The notes: generated by a model not told the origin, from the letters alone. DNA of 64,000 bases from Mycobacterium shimoidei (GCA_002101905.1 LQPU01000036.1:1-64000), one strand, 5' to 3'; positions 55,067 to 63,326 are shown, counted from the first letter of the stretch. Numbers and translations are program-made.

Positions 55067-56376
55067 ACGGACAGCTGGTCGATGAACCAGTCGCGGGCCA
55101 GCGCCGCAACCTGTTCGAGGGCGCCGGGTTCCTCGAACAGGTGGGTGGCGCCGGGCACCACAGCGAGCTCGCACGGTCCGGGGATGGCGGCCTGTGCGCG
55201 CCGATTCAGCTCGAGCACAACCTCATCGCGGCCGCCGACGATGAGCAGCGTCGGCACCACGACGTCGTACAGATACCTGCCGGCCAGATCGGGCCGGCCG
55301 CCGCGGGACACGACCGCCTTCACCTTCACCTGGGGATCGGTGGCGGCGACCAGTGCGGCGCCCGCGCCGGTGCTGGCGCCGCAGTAGCCGATGGGCAGTG
55401 GCGCGGTGTCGGGCTGGGCGGCCACCCAGGCGGTGACGTCGACGAGCCTTCGGGCCAGCAGTTCGATGTCGAACACGTTGGCGCGGCTGCGTTCCTCGGC
55501 CAGGGTGAGCAGATCGAACAGCAGGGTGGCCAGCCCAGCCTGGTTGAGCACCTCGGCGACGTAGCGGTTGCGGGGGCTGTGCCGGCTGCTTCCGCTGCCG
55601 TGAGCGAAAACCACGATGCCGCGCGGCGCCTCGGGGATCGTCAGGTGCCCGGTCACCGTCACCGGCCCTGCGGTCACGTCGACCTCCTCGTCACGCAACA
55701 GCGGGTCGCCGGCCAATGCGGTCTCGTCGTAGCCTGCGTGGGCACGGCCGAGCAGCGCGATCACTTCGTCGTCGGAGGTCTTGCGGAATCGGCGGTAGCC
55801 CTGCCCGACCGTGACATAGCCGTAGAAGGGGGGCGTTTCCAGACACACCACCTCGTCGGCGTATGAGCGCAACATGTCGACGACGTCCGGCGAGCCCACC
55901 GGGGCGGCGAGCACAATCCGCTCGACACCCTGGGCGCGGGCCGCCTGACACGCCGCCTTCGCGGTTGCCCCGCTTTCGAACCCGTCGTCGATGATCAGCA
56001 CCACCCGCCCGGCCAGCGGGATGCCGTCGCGACCGTGCCGGTACAGGTCAACCAGATGCCGCAGTTGGCTTTGTTGCGCGGCTTCGACGTAGTCGACTTC
56101 TTCGCTGCTTACCCCGGTGTGCTCCAGCACGGCGTCGTTGATCACCCGCACCCCGCCCTCGGCGATGGCGCCGAACGCAAGCTCGGGCTGAAACGGCAGC
56201 CCGAGCTTGCGCACCACCAGCACGTCCAGCGGCGCCTGCAGGGCCTTGGCGACCTCGAAGGCAACTGGTACTCCGCCGCGCGGAATGCCTAGTACGACGA
56301 CATTTTCACCGCGCAACGACTCCAGGCGCTGGGCCAGCCGGCGGCCGGCATCGGCACGATCGCGGAACAACTGCAT
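55063..56376 (-). CDS. Phosphoribosyltransferase-hydrolase fusion (Rv0571c-like)
   Basis: 437 aa from ATG 56376. Residues 1-215 are a phosphoribosyltransferase domain with VVLGIPRGGVPVAFEVA and the PRPP loop VLIIDDGFESGATAKAA. Residues 225-437 are an alpha/beta hydrolase of the dienelactone type with VVFAHGSGSSRHS and the nucleophile elbow YCGASTGAGA, then the catalytic His in GATHLFEEPG. The first half is paralogous to the gene at 48392. The substrates are unknown; the M. tuberculosis homologue is in the DosR regulon. Confidence 0.86.
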   Translation of the reverse strand: MQLFRDRADAGRRLAQRLESLRGENVVVLGIPRGGVPVAFEVAKALQAPLDVLVVRKLGLPFQPELAFGAIAEGGVRVINDAVLEHTGVSSEEVDYVEAAQQSQLRHLVDLYRHGRDGIPLAGRVVLIIDDGFESGATAKAACQAARAQGVERIVLAAPVGSPDVVDMLRSYADEVVCLETPPFYGYVTVGQGYRRFRKTSDDEVIALLGRAHAGYDETALAGDPLLRDEEVDVTAGPVTVTGHLTIPEAPRGIVVFAHGSGSSRHSPRNRYVAEVLNQAGLATLLFDLLTLAEERSRANVFDIELLARRLVDVTAWVAAQPDTAPLPIGYCGASTGAGAALVAATDPQVKVKAVVSRGGRPDLAGRYLYDVVVPTLLIVGGRDEVVLELNRRAQAAIPGPCELAVVPGATHLFEEPGALEQVAALARDWFIDQLSV

Positions 56377-56409
56377 GTGGTCAAGTGTGTCGCGATGCGC
56401 CGATGCGCC

Positions 56410-56429
56410 GAAGGGTCCAACGGCCACTC
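56410..56429 (-). promoter_or_regulatory. Weak DosR-box-like site
   Basis: GAAGGGTCCAACGGCCACTC (plus strand) keeps the spacing of a DosR box with imperfect arms. It lies 34 bp before the fusion-gene start. Confidence 0.4.
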
Positions 56430-56440
56430 ATGTGCAGGAC

Positions 56441-56656
56441 TTATGCCCTGACGGCGTCGATCTTGTCGAGGTAGGAATCCAGCCCCCAACGCGCCATGTG
56501 GGCCTGATACCAGGCCTGGGTCAGCGTCGGCGCGCTGGTGTAGCGCTTCGGATCGGCCGTGGCCATGGTGCGCTCAGTGAGCAGCGCCATCAATTCGGCA
56601 CGGTTGCGATCAGCCGGGGTCGCCCAGCGCAGTCGGTCAGTGGCAAGTGTCGTCAT
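56441..56656 (-). CDS. 71-aa hypothetical protein
   Basis: A helical, Ala/Arg-rich peptide from ATG 56656 (MTTLATDRLRWATPADRNRA) ending LDSYLDKIDAVRA. No signal or membrane segment. The amino-acid mix and the lack of overlap with other genes favour a real gene. It follows two smaller candidate genes behind the box at 57037 and precedes the fusion gene, so it may belong to the DosR set. Confidence 0.5.
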   Translation of the reverse strand: MTTLATDRLRWATPADRNRAELMALLTERTMATADPKRYTSAPTLTQAWYQAHMARWGLDSYLDKIDAVRA

Positions 56657-56722
56657 TTGTCCAAAGCGAACGCGACAGGCTCGCTTGGTATTCCAAGCGT
56701 TCGGGCGGTCTATCGCTGTTGT

Positions 56723-56872
56723 TTAAGACTTTTCGCGATCTTGATGCTCTTGCGTCTCCTTACCCTCCTGGGCCGGGGCTTTGCGCTCACTCACCGGTCG
56801 ACGCGATCGGAAGTATGTCTCCGCCATCAGCAGGCGCCGGATCGCTTCCAGCGCACGATTACTGGCCACCAC
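56723..56872 (-). CDS. 49-aa candidate protein
   Basis: From GTG 56872 (or GTG 56869): it begins VVASNRALEAIRRLLMAETY and ends in a charged tail (KETQEHQDREKS). It overlaps the 47-aa frame by 14 bp in a GTGGTG/TAA junction. No family recognised. Support comes only from position and composition. Confidence 0.35.
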   Translation of the reverse strand: MVASNRALEAIRRLLMAETYFRSRRPVSERKAPAQEGKETQEHQDREKS

Positions 56873-57002
56873 TGTGCTCCTCCGATGCAAACGACCTCAA
56901 GTTGTCCAGGGAATTGCTGGAGGCGTCCGCTAAGAATTGCCAGGCGCGGTCATCGTCGCCGCGGCGGGGCAGCGACGCAGGATCGCTGTCGATAGCGTTC
57001 AT
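56859..57002 (-). CDS. 47-aa candidate protein behind strong DosR box
   Basis: From ATG 57002: MNAIDSDPASLPRRGDDDRA, then a short amphipathic stretch and EEHSGGQ at the end. It is 34 bp downstream of the best DosR-like box in the window, which otherwise has no target on either strand. Acidic and soluble. No family recognised. Confidence 0.42.
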   Translation of the reverse strand: MNAIDSDPASLPRRGDDDRAWQFLADASSNSLDNLRSFASEEHSGGQ

Positions 57003-57036
57003 GCGTCCATCGTCTCGATGCGCCGGCGTGTCGGCA

Positions 57037-57056
57037 TAGGGTCCGAAGTCCCCAAA
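57037..57056 (-). promoter_or_regulatory. Strong DosR-box-like site
   Basis: The minus strand reads TTTGGGGACTTCGGACCCTA, near-ideal for the consensus TTSGGGACTWWAGTCCCSAA as I remember it. The next minus-strand frames are the small candidates at 57002, 56872 and 56656. Confidence 0.72.
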
Positions 57057-57093
57057 ACGTGAGGTGGACTTGACTTTCGGGCTTACTGGGCCG

Positions 57094-57897
57094 TCAGCCT
57101 GCGGGGGTGATCAGCCCGTAATGCCCGTCATAGCGGTGATACAACACGCAGGCGCGGCCCTGCGCCGCATCGATGTGGAACAGGAACGGCAGGTCGAGCA
57201 GGTTAAGCCGCTCGATGGCTTCCTGCTCGGTCAGACATGGCGCCGGCTGTGAGCTGAAGGTCACCGGCAAGTCAAACGGCTCGAGTTCCTCAGGATTCAC
57301 CGGTGTCACTTGCGCCAAGCGCCAACCCGTCGGGCCGGCGCGGTACAACACACTCGCCATCCCGGTGCATTTCTCGTTGAACAGGTGGAACTCGTAGTCG
57401 AGCATGTCCATGTCCACCGCCGCTTCATCGATCGTGCACGACGAGAGGGTGTACGACTTGCGCCGCACGATTCGGCGTTCTTCGGGCGGCCTGGGAAAGT
57501 ATTTGGGCCGGTGCGTGGGCTCGGACTGGTGCCGCCACTCATGCGGAAGGCTCACCGGTAGCGCTCCGCGTCGTGATTCCCAATGCTCGGCGGTCCGCTC
57601 GAGCCGGCGCCGTAGTCGCGCCTCGAGCCGATCGATCGCCTCGCGCGCGGTGGTGCCCTCCACCTGGGCGCGGACCAGGCGTCCGTCCACGTCGAGATTG
57701 GCCTGCGCGACCACTGCCCGCTGCACTGCCGGGTCGGGATGTCTCGTCAGCCTTACGCGAGCGTGCCGTACCGGTCGGTGCGTGTACCGACCGAGCCCCC
57801 CGATCTTCTTACGCGCGTACGGCGCCACATCCGGCATCTGGCCGTGCGTGGTCACCTCCACGTCGAAGAAGGTCGGCAATTGATTCCTCTCCCTCAT
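57094..57897 (-). CDS. Ribosome hibernation factor, second paralogue
   Basis: 267 aa from ATG 57897; a TTG at 57879 after GAGAGG is possible. Residues 8-105 are an S30AE/HPF domain (VEVTTHGQMPDVAPYARKKI, with QANLDVDGRLVRAQVEG) better preserved than in the paralogue at 35650. Two long-HPF C-terminal domains follow (DMLDYEFHLFNEK and LDLPFLFHIDAAQG). It is expected to dimerise 70S ribosomes into an inactive state. It lies 55 bp downstream of nrdZ with a DosR-like box between. Confidence 0.87.
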   Translation of the reverse strand: MRERNQLPTFFDVEVTTHGQMPDVAPYARKKIGGLGRYTHRPVRHARVRLTRHPDPAVQRAVVAQANLDVDGRLVRAQVEGTTAREAIDRLEARLRRRLERTAEHWESRRGALPVSLPHEWRHQSEPTHRPKYFPRPPEERRIVRRKSYTLSSCTIDEAAVDMDMLDYEFHLFNEKCTGMASVLYRAGPTGWRLAQVTPVNPEELEPFDLPVTFSSQPAPCLTEQEAIERLNLLDLPFLFHIDAAQGRACVLYHRYDGHYGLITPAG

Positions 57898-57929
57898 GGT
57901 TTGTTGCTACGCCGCAGGTCGGCGCGGAC

Positions 57930-57949
57930 ACGAGGGCCAAAGGTCACCT
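57930..57949 (-). promoter_or_regulatory. DosR-box-like site upstream of HPF paralogue
   Basis: The minus strand reads AGGTGACCTTTGGCCCTCGT, one good arm (GGCCCT) and one weaker (GTGAC). It sits 33 bp before the HPF start. Confidence 0.5.
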
Positions 57950-57952
57950 CCC

Positions 57953-60043
57953 TCAGAACTCGCAGGTACGAGCAACGCAGCCGCCACTGAACTCCGTATC
58001 GGCCTGGGCCAGCGCGGGGTCGGGGGCGGCGTAGGACAGCACCTGTTCGTCCCGGCTGCCGTAGCGATACACCGTGATGCCCTTGACCTTCGCCTTCCAC
58101 GCAGCCAGGTAGATCGCGCGGACGTCGTCGACCGTCGCGGTGGCAGGTAGATTCACCGTCTTCGACACCGCGGCGTCGACGTGGCGCTGCACCGCGGCCT
58201 GCATCCGCAGATGCCACTCGGGAGCGATCTCGGCTGCGATCGGGAACGCCGCCCGCACCTCGGCCGGCAACCGCGAATAGCCCCGCACTCCCCCTCGCTG
58301 CGCGATCTCGTCGATCAGCTCGTCGCGATACAACCCCCGATCGCGGGCCAGCCGGTCAAAGCACGGGTTGACCTCCAGCAGGCGCCTGCCCACGATGGCC
58401 CGGGTGAAGGCGATGGCGAACATCGGCTCGATTCCCGCGGTGGTGCCGGCGATCAGCGAAGTGGTGCCGGTCGGCGCGACGGAGGTGAGCTGTGCGTTGC
58501 GCCGCGGTCTTGAACGCGCGAACCGGCTGTCGGAGAACGCGGGAAACGAGCCCTTGTCTTCGGCCAACCGCCGTGACGCCCTGTGCGCCGACTGCTGAAT
58601 GCGGCGCATGACCTGGCCGGCCAACCGTACGGCCTCCTCGCTGTCGTACGGAATACCCAGTACGGCAAGAAGTTCCGCTAAACCCATCACACCGAGCCCG
58701 ATCTTTCGGGTCGCCCGGGCGGCCTCGGCGAGTTCGGGGAAGGGGTAGCGGCTGACGTCGATAACGTCATCGAGGAACCGCACGGCCACCTCGGTGGTGT
58801 CGGCGAGTTTGTCCCAGTCGACGCGGCCGTTGCTGACCATGCGGGCCAAATTGATCGACCCGAGATTGCACGACTCGTACGGCAGCAGCGGAACCTCGCC
58901 GCACGGGTTGGTCGCTTCGATTCGGCCCCGCGCCGGCACCGGGTTGGCCCGGTTGATCGTGTCCAGGAACACCAGGCCGGGATCGCCGCACGCATGCGCG
59001 GCGTCGCAGATGGCGTCGAACAGCTCCGCGGCCGGGATGCGGGCCACCGTCTTGCCGGTGCGCGGATTGACCAACCGGTGTGTGCCGCCACGTTCGACGG
59101 CGCGCATGAACGCGTCGGTGACACCGACCGACAAGTTGAAATGCGTTAATTTGTCCTGTGATTCGATTTTCGCGGTGACGAAATCGCGGATGTCGGGGTG
59201 CGACGCATCCAGCACCGCCATGCAGGCACCGCGACGGCGCCCGCCCATCGCGATGACACTGGCGGCCGTGTCATAGAGCTGGAGGAACGACACCGGTCCG
59301 CTGGCGGTGCCACCGGTGCCGGCCACCCGATCCCCGGCGGGACGCAAGCGGCTGAACGCATATCCGGTGCCGCCGCCGCTGCGCTGAATCTCGGCGGCGT
59401 GCCCCAACGTGGTGAAGATCGAGTGCAGCGAATCCTCAACGGGCAGCACGAAACAGCCGGCGAGCAAGCCCAGGTCGGTGCCGGCGTTCATCAGGGTGGG
59501 CGAATTCGGCAGAAACTCGAGGTTGCGCATCAACGCCGAGAACCGCTCGGCCCACCGCGTCGACGAACCCAGTTGATAGTCATCTTCTGCCGCCGCGACG
59601 AAGCGCGCCGCGCGATCCATCATCTGGCCGGTCGACTCGATCGGCCGGCCCGTCTCGTCGCGCAGCAGATAACGCTCGCGCAGCACCGTCGCGGCGGCCA
59701 GACTCAGCTTCAGCTCGTCACGGACACCGAGTAATTCCTTGGCCGCGCGCAGTTCGGCACGGCGCTGCCGGTAGATGATGTAGGCGCGGGCGACGTCGTG
59801 CAGACCGGCTTCGCCGAGCTGCTTCTCGACGAAATCCTGGATCTTCTCGACATGCGCGATTTCGGGTCCGAGTGAGTCGGCGACCGCCCTCGCCACGGCC
59901 ACCGGCATGTCCGGATCGTCATATGCGACCTCGCGGGCCGCCCGCGCGACCGCACCTTCGATCCGGACGATGTCGAAAGGTACCAGCGTCCCGTCGCGGC
60001 GCCGGACCTTCGCCGGCCACCCGGCGGTCGCCGACTTCATCAC
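57953..60043 (-). CDS. nrdZ: Class II (B12-dependent) ribonucleotide reductase NrdZ
   Basis: 696 aa. An N-terminal ATP-cone-like region (VRRRDGTLVPFDIVRIEGAV) precedes the barrel. Active-site elements are AGCFVLPVEDS, NPCGEVPLLPYESCNLGSI (radical Cys and Glu) and APTGTTSLIAGTTAGIEP, and the C-terminal redox Cys pair is in GGCVARTCEF. It makes dNTPs without oxygen using adenosylcobalamin, which suits hypoxia. Orthologue of Rv0570. It follows the DUF1918 gene by 15 bp. Confidence 0.93.
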   Translation of the reverse strand: MMKSATAGWPAKVRRRDGTLVPFDIVRIEGAVARAAREVAYDDPDMPVAVARAVADSLGPEIAHVEKIQDFVEKQLGEAGLHDVARAYIIYRQRRAELRAAKELLGVRDELKLSLAAATVLRERYLLRDETGRPIESTGQMMDRAARFVAAAEDDYQLGSSTRWAERFSALMRNLEFLPNSPTLMNAGTDLGLLAGCFVLPVEDSLHSIFTTLGHAAEIQRSGGGTGYAFSRLRPAGDRVAGTGGTASGPVSFLQLYDTAASVIAMGGRRRGACMAVLDASHPDIRDFVTAKIESQDKLTHFNLSVGVTDAFMRAVERGGTHRLVNPRTGKTVARIPAAELFDAICDAAHACGDPGLVFLDTINRANPVPARGRIEATNPCGEVPLLPYESCNLGSINLARMVSNGRVDWDKLADTTEVAVRFLDDVIDVSRYPFPELAEAARATRKIGLGVMGLAELLAVLGIPYDSEEAVRLAGQVMRRIQQSAHRASRRLAEDKGSFPAFSDSRFARSRPRRNAQLTSVAPTGTTSLIAGTTAGIEPMFAIAFTRAIVGRRLLEVNPCFDRLARDRGLYRDELIDEIAQRGGVRGYSRLPAEVRAAFPIAAEIAPEWHLRMQAAVQRHVDAAVSKTVNLPATATVDDVRAIYLAAWKAKVKGITVYRYGSRDEQVLSYAAPDPALAQADTEFSGGCVARTCEF

Positions 60044-60058
60044 CTGACCCGACGCCGC

Positions 60059-60325
60059 CTACCCGCTTTGGCCGTGCAGGATCGCCGACTGCGTCGCACC
60101 GAACCGATGTTGTGCGCGCTCGTCGGCTTCTTGCTGCTCCTCGGCGGTGACGACGATCGCGTCCGGCCCCGGAAACACCGTCGCCTCGTGATCCGAGTCA
60201 AGCCACCGCACGACGTACGGCGGTGAGCCATCGGGTGAGTGAACTTCGGTGATCAGGCCCCGCTGATCCTGCCGATCGATCGTCGTTCCCTTGATCACCA
60301 ACCAGTCACCAACTTTGGCCTTCAT
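60059..60325 (-). CDS. DUF1918 protein (Rv0569-like)
   Basis: 88 aa. MKAKVGDWLVIKGTTIDRQD and the VVRWLDSDHEATVFPGPDA segment give the small SH3-like beta barrel of DUF1918. Function unknown; the M. tuberculosis homologue is DosR-induced and sits, as here, directly before nrdZ. I could not find a convincing DosR box in 60326-60413. Confidence 0.9.
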   Translation of the reverse strand: MKAKVGDWLVIKGTTIDRQDQRGLITEVHSPDGSPPYVVRWLDSDHEATVFPGPDAIVVTAEEQQEADERAQHRFGATQSAILHGQSG

Positions 60326-60413
60326 CAGCTACCCCTTTCTTACGGCCTCAATCGTTGGGGTTGCCCTCTCGTAGCCACTCACAATCGATGATATGAGCGG
60401 CGGCCGTCGAAAG

Positions 60414-60848
60414 TCAGTGGCTGGTGAGCGCCTGCGGAGCGCAAACCGCTTTGGCGAACTGCACGATGGCGTGTTCGGGCAGGTGCCGCGCGATGTCGGC
60501 TTCACTGATCATGCCGACCAGGCGGTGATCTTCGATCACGGCCAACCGTCGGACCTGGTGCTCCTCCATGACGCGAAGCACCTCTTCCATGCTGGCGTCG
60601 GCGTCGACGTAGTAGGTGTGGCCCTGGGCCAGCTCGGCGGCGGTGGTGGTGTTGGGATCGTGCCCGGCGGCGATGCACTTGATGACGATGTCGCGGTCGG
60701 TGATCATCCCCTTCAGGCGGTCATCGTCGCCACAGATCGGCAGTGAGCCCACGCCCAGGTCGCGCATGCGCTGGGCCGCGGCGGTCATCGTCTCGTGCTC
60801 ACTCACACATGTTGCGCCGCTGTGCATGATGTCACGGGCGGTAGTCAT
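60414..60848 (-). CDS. hrp1: CBS-domain hypoxic response protein Hrp1
   Basis: 144 aa from ATG 60848 after GGAG with 6-nt spacing. Two CBS domains fill the protein: ARDIMHSGATCVSEHET to ITDRDIVIKCIA, and YYVDADASMEEVLRVM to GMISEADIARHL. It closely resembles M. tuberculosis Hrp1 (Rv2626c), a secreted or surface-associated dimer of the DosR regulon with unknown ligand. It is divergent from the Rv1733c-like gene with two DosR-like boxes between. Confidence 0.92.
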   Translation of the reverse strand: MTTARDIMHSGATCVSEHETMTAAAQRMRDLGVGSLPICGDDDRLKGMITDRDIVIKCIAAGHDPNTTTAAELAQGHTYYVDADASMEEVLRVMEEHQVRRLAVIEDHRLVGMISEADIARHLPEHAIVQFAKAVCAPQALTSH

Positions 60849-60931
60849 GGTGTACTCCTTGAAATTCGTCGGTAACCCGGGTGATTCGGCTCCCGGGCAA
60901 TTCGATACTTGAACGCGGTGAGCACGCCGAT

Positions 60932-61009
60932 CTAGGGCCGTTCGGCCTTCGATGTGTTCCGGCTGGCAAGGACCAGTGCCCTTCCGCGCGAGGGCCATCC
61001 GGCCCTAGA
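60932..61009. promoter_or_regulatory. Two DosR-box-like sites in divergent promoter
   Basis: CTAGGGCCGTTCGGCCTTCG (60932-60951) and GAGGGCCATCCGGCCCTAGA (60990-61009; nearly perfect palindrome GGGCC-atc-GGCCC) lie between hrp1 and the Rv1733c-like gene and can serve both. Confidence 0.65.
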
Positions 61010-61075
61010 AGCCGCCAGCCGGCTATGGCGATCATCAAAAGGTCAGCACTGAGCAGGTTGACCCAAGGAGATGTC

Positions 61076-61675
61076 GTGGACACCTATATCCTGGGCCCAC
61101 CGCGATGGCGAATACTTCGAGCGTTGGGCCGTAACCCGTTGGTGCGCACTAGTGATCGCATCGAGGCCCTGGTGTGGATGCTCGCGGTGATGGTGTCGAT
61201 GCTGGCCATCCCGGCCGCCGCCGCGATCGGTACCGCGGTGCACGAGTCGATGAGCAACCGCTACGCCGAGCAGGCTCAAACCCGGCATCTCGTCCCCGCG
61301 ACGGTGATCGACGGCCGTGCCACCAACGAGCCGTCGATAGCGAAGACGACGATCACCGTGGATGCGCGCTGGTTCGTCGGCGGGCGCGAATACACCGGCA
61401 CAGTCGACGCGCCTCCCACCGTCAGGACCGGCGACCAGATCGACGTCTGGGTGGACGACAACGGTCGTCGGGTCGCGAAGCCGACACCGGTTTGTGCTGC
61501 CGCCACTGACGCGGCGCTGGTCGCACTGGCGATCTGGCTGACCGTGGACACCGCGGCGGCCACCCTCTACATGGTCACTCGGTGGGCCGCCGACCGCTGC
61601 CGCGCCGCCGGGTGGCAACGCGACATCGATATCCTCGTCGGCCACGGCGGCGGCCGGGCCAACAGCCAGCGCTAG
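61076..61675 (+). CDS. Rv1733c-like transmembrane protein
   Basis: 199 aa from GTG 61076, 5 nt after AAGGAG (61065-61070); ATG 61025 is an upstream alternative. RNPLVRTSDRIEALVW leads into a membrane helix (about 32-54). A soluble middle domain follows (ATVIDGRATNEPS to DQIDVWVDDNG), then a second helix (about 142-168) and a C-terminal WQRDIDIL. This matches the DosR-regulated Rv1733c, a strong T-cell antigen of unknown function. It overlaps the convergent DinB-like gene by 4 bp. Confidence 0.87.
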   Translation: MDTYILGPPRWRILRALGRNPLVRTSDRIEALVWMLAVMVSMLAIPAAAAIGTAVHESMSNRYAEQAQTRHLVPATVIDGRATNEPSIAKTTITVDARWFVGGREYTGTVDAPPTVRTGDQIDVWVDDNGRRVAKPTPVCAAATDAALVALAIWLTVDTAAATLYMVTRWAADRCRAAGWQRDIDILVGHGGGRANSQR

Positions 61676-62250
61676 GGCTGACGTCCGGTGAAGGCGACCA
61701 GCCGGTCCAGCGGCGGCGCGTCGTCGGGCACGTCGACGGGGTCGTCGAACCCGACTCGCACGCGGCCCTCCGGCGTGATGAACTTTTTCGCTTTGCCCAG
61801 CACGTATTCGGCGAACGAGTCGGCGACGTCGATGGGATAACCGATCGCCTTCGCGTAATCCCAACCGTGGACCAGGAATTCAAGCGAAAGGATGCCGGCG
61901 GCGAAGGTGGCGGGCACCTCGTTGGGCCCGATCGTGACGGTGCCGTCCAGGCCCCGCTGATGCCAAGCGTCGAGCGCGGGCCGGGCCGCGGCGATGACCT
62001 GGCGCTCCACCGAGTCGCCCTGGTCGCGGTCGGGAACCTGCGCGCCCGCCGCGCCGCCGAGCAGGGTGATCGCGTTCAGCAGGTGGTCGGTCAGCTGCTC
62101 GACGTTGAATTCCGAGCACGGCGTGGGTTTAGCCAAGTCGTCACGTGCGATCGGATGCAGAACCTGCTGCAGAACGCCGAGTGTGGCTTCGGCGCTGGCG
62201 AGTTCGTTGTTGGGTGGTGAGTCGGGTCCGGGTCGTAGGTCGGCAGGCAT
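61672..62250 (-). CDS. DinB/TIGR03086-type metal-binding protein (Rv3773c-like)
   Basis: 192 aa from ATG 62250; the long upstream extension is shadow of echA21. TPCSEFNVEQLTDHLLNAI holds the first metal His, and FLVHGWDYAKAIG the second, as in the mycothiol-dependent maleylpyruvate isomerase/DinB four-helix fold. The substrate is unknown. Divergent from echA21. It marks the right junction where the backbone order resumes. Confidence 0.85.
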   Translation of the reverse strand: MPADLRPGPDSPPNNELASAEATLGVLQQVLHPIARDDLAKPTPCSEFNVEQLTDHLLNAITLLGGAAGAQVPDRDQGDSVERQVIAAARPALDAWHQRGLDGTVTIGPNEVPATFAAGILSLEFLVHGWDYAKAIGYPIDVADSFAEYVLGKAKKFITPEGRVRVGFDDPVDVPDDAPPLDRLVAFTGRQP

Positions 62251-62274
62251 GCCCTCCACGGTACGGTCTGTTTC

Positions 62275-63099
62275 ATGGGTCAGCCGTATGAATCCGTCAC
62301 CGTCGAGACCAAAGATCACGTCGCGCAGGTGACGTTGATCGGACCAGGCAAGGGCAACGCGATGGGCCCGGCGTTCTGGTCGGAGATGCCGGAGGTGTTC
62401 GGCGCGCTGGACGCCGACCGTGATGTGCGGGCCATCGTGCTCACCGGGTCGGGCCGCAACTTCAGCTACGGCCTGGACCTGCCGGCTATGGGCGGGTCGC
62501 TGACCGCGGTCATGACCGAGGCTGCGTCGGCTCGGCCCCGCGCGGAGTTCCACGCCGAGGTGACGCGCATGCAGCAGGCGATCAGCGCCGTCGCCGACTG
62601 CCGCACCCCCACCATCGCGTCGGTGCACGGCTGGTGCATCGGCGGCGGCGTCGACCTGATTTCGGCAGTGGATATCCGCTATGCCAGCGCCGACGCCAAG
62701 TTCTCGGTGCGCGAGGTCAAGCTGGCGATCGTCGCCGACGTCGGCAGCCTGGCCCGGCTGCCGTTCATCCTCAACGACGGGCACCTGCGGGAACTGGCGC
62801 TGACCGGTAAGGACATCGACGCGGCTCGGGCGGAGAAGATCGGCTTGGTCAACGACGTGTTCGACGACGCGGAGGCTTCGCTGGCCGCCGCGCACGCCAC
62901 CGCCGCCGAGATCGCCGCCAACCCGCCGCTGACGGTGCACGGCATCAAGGATGTCCTTGACCAGCAACGCATTTCGGCTGTCTCGGCGAGTCTGCGCTAT
63001 GTCGCCGCCTGGAACGCAGCGTTTCTGCCGTCCAAGGATCTGTCCGAGGGGATCGCGGCGACGTTCGCCAAGCGGCCCCCGGAGTTCACCGGAGAATAA
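62275..63099 (+). CDS. echA21: Enoyl-CoA hydratase/isomerase EchA21
   Basis: 274 aa crotonase. The oxyanion-hole segments are IVLTGSGRNFSYGLDLPAM and the glycine-rich VHGWCIGGGVDLISAVDIRY; the acidic residues in EVKLAIVADVGSLARLP correspond to the active-site pair used by dienoyl-CoA isomerase-like members. It probably acts in fatty-acid beta-oxidation. Orthologue of Rv3774. Confidence 0.9.
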   Translation: MGQPYESVTVETKDHVAQVTLIGPGKGNAMGPAFWSEMPEVFGALDADRDVRAIVLTGSGRNFSYGLDLPAMGGSLTAVMTEAASARPRAEFHAEVTRMQQAISAVADCRTPTIASVHGWCIGGGVDLISAVDIRYASADAKFSVREVKLAIVADVGSLARLPFILNDGHLRELALTGKDIDAARAEKIGLVNDVFDDAEASLAAAHATAAEIAANPPLTVHGIKDVLDQQRISAVSASLRYVAAWNAAFLPSKDLSEGIAATFAKRPPEFTGE

Positions 63100-63128
63100 G
63101 GACCGCCGCGATTGGGAACACTCGGGAT

Positions 63129-63326
63129 ATGTCTACTTACCGAGTGCTCAATCCGCACGGCGAGGTCGTCGCCACCAAGGACATCGCCAGCGCCGAAGAC
63201 GCGCATGCCTGGCTCGTCGACACCAAAGGCGACAAGACCGAGCTCGGCTGGCGAATGGAGGTCAACATCGACGGCGATTGGCGCTTCTTCGACCAGACCG
63301 ACGGCGACCGCGCCGCAGGCGGCTGA
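63129..63326 (+). CDS. 65-aa hypothetical protein
   Basis: MSTYRVLNPHGEVVATKDIA opens a small soluble alpha/beta peptide ending WRFFDQTDGDRAAGG. It is 29 bp downstream of echA21 in the same direction and has normal mycobacterial composition. Similar short proteins are common in mycobacteria; no function known. Confidence 0.7.
   Translation: MSTYRVLNPHGEVVATKDIASAEDAHAWLVDTKGDKTELGWRMEVNIDGDWRFFDQTDGDRAAGG

Noticed and set aside
60326..60413. DosR box upstream of the DUF1918-nrdZ genes
   Set aside because: Only GGCCTCAATCGTTGGGG-like sequence is present; too far from the consensus to claim, although the orthologues are DosR-regulated.
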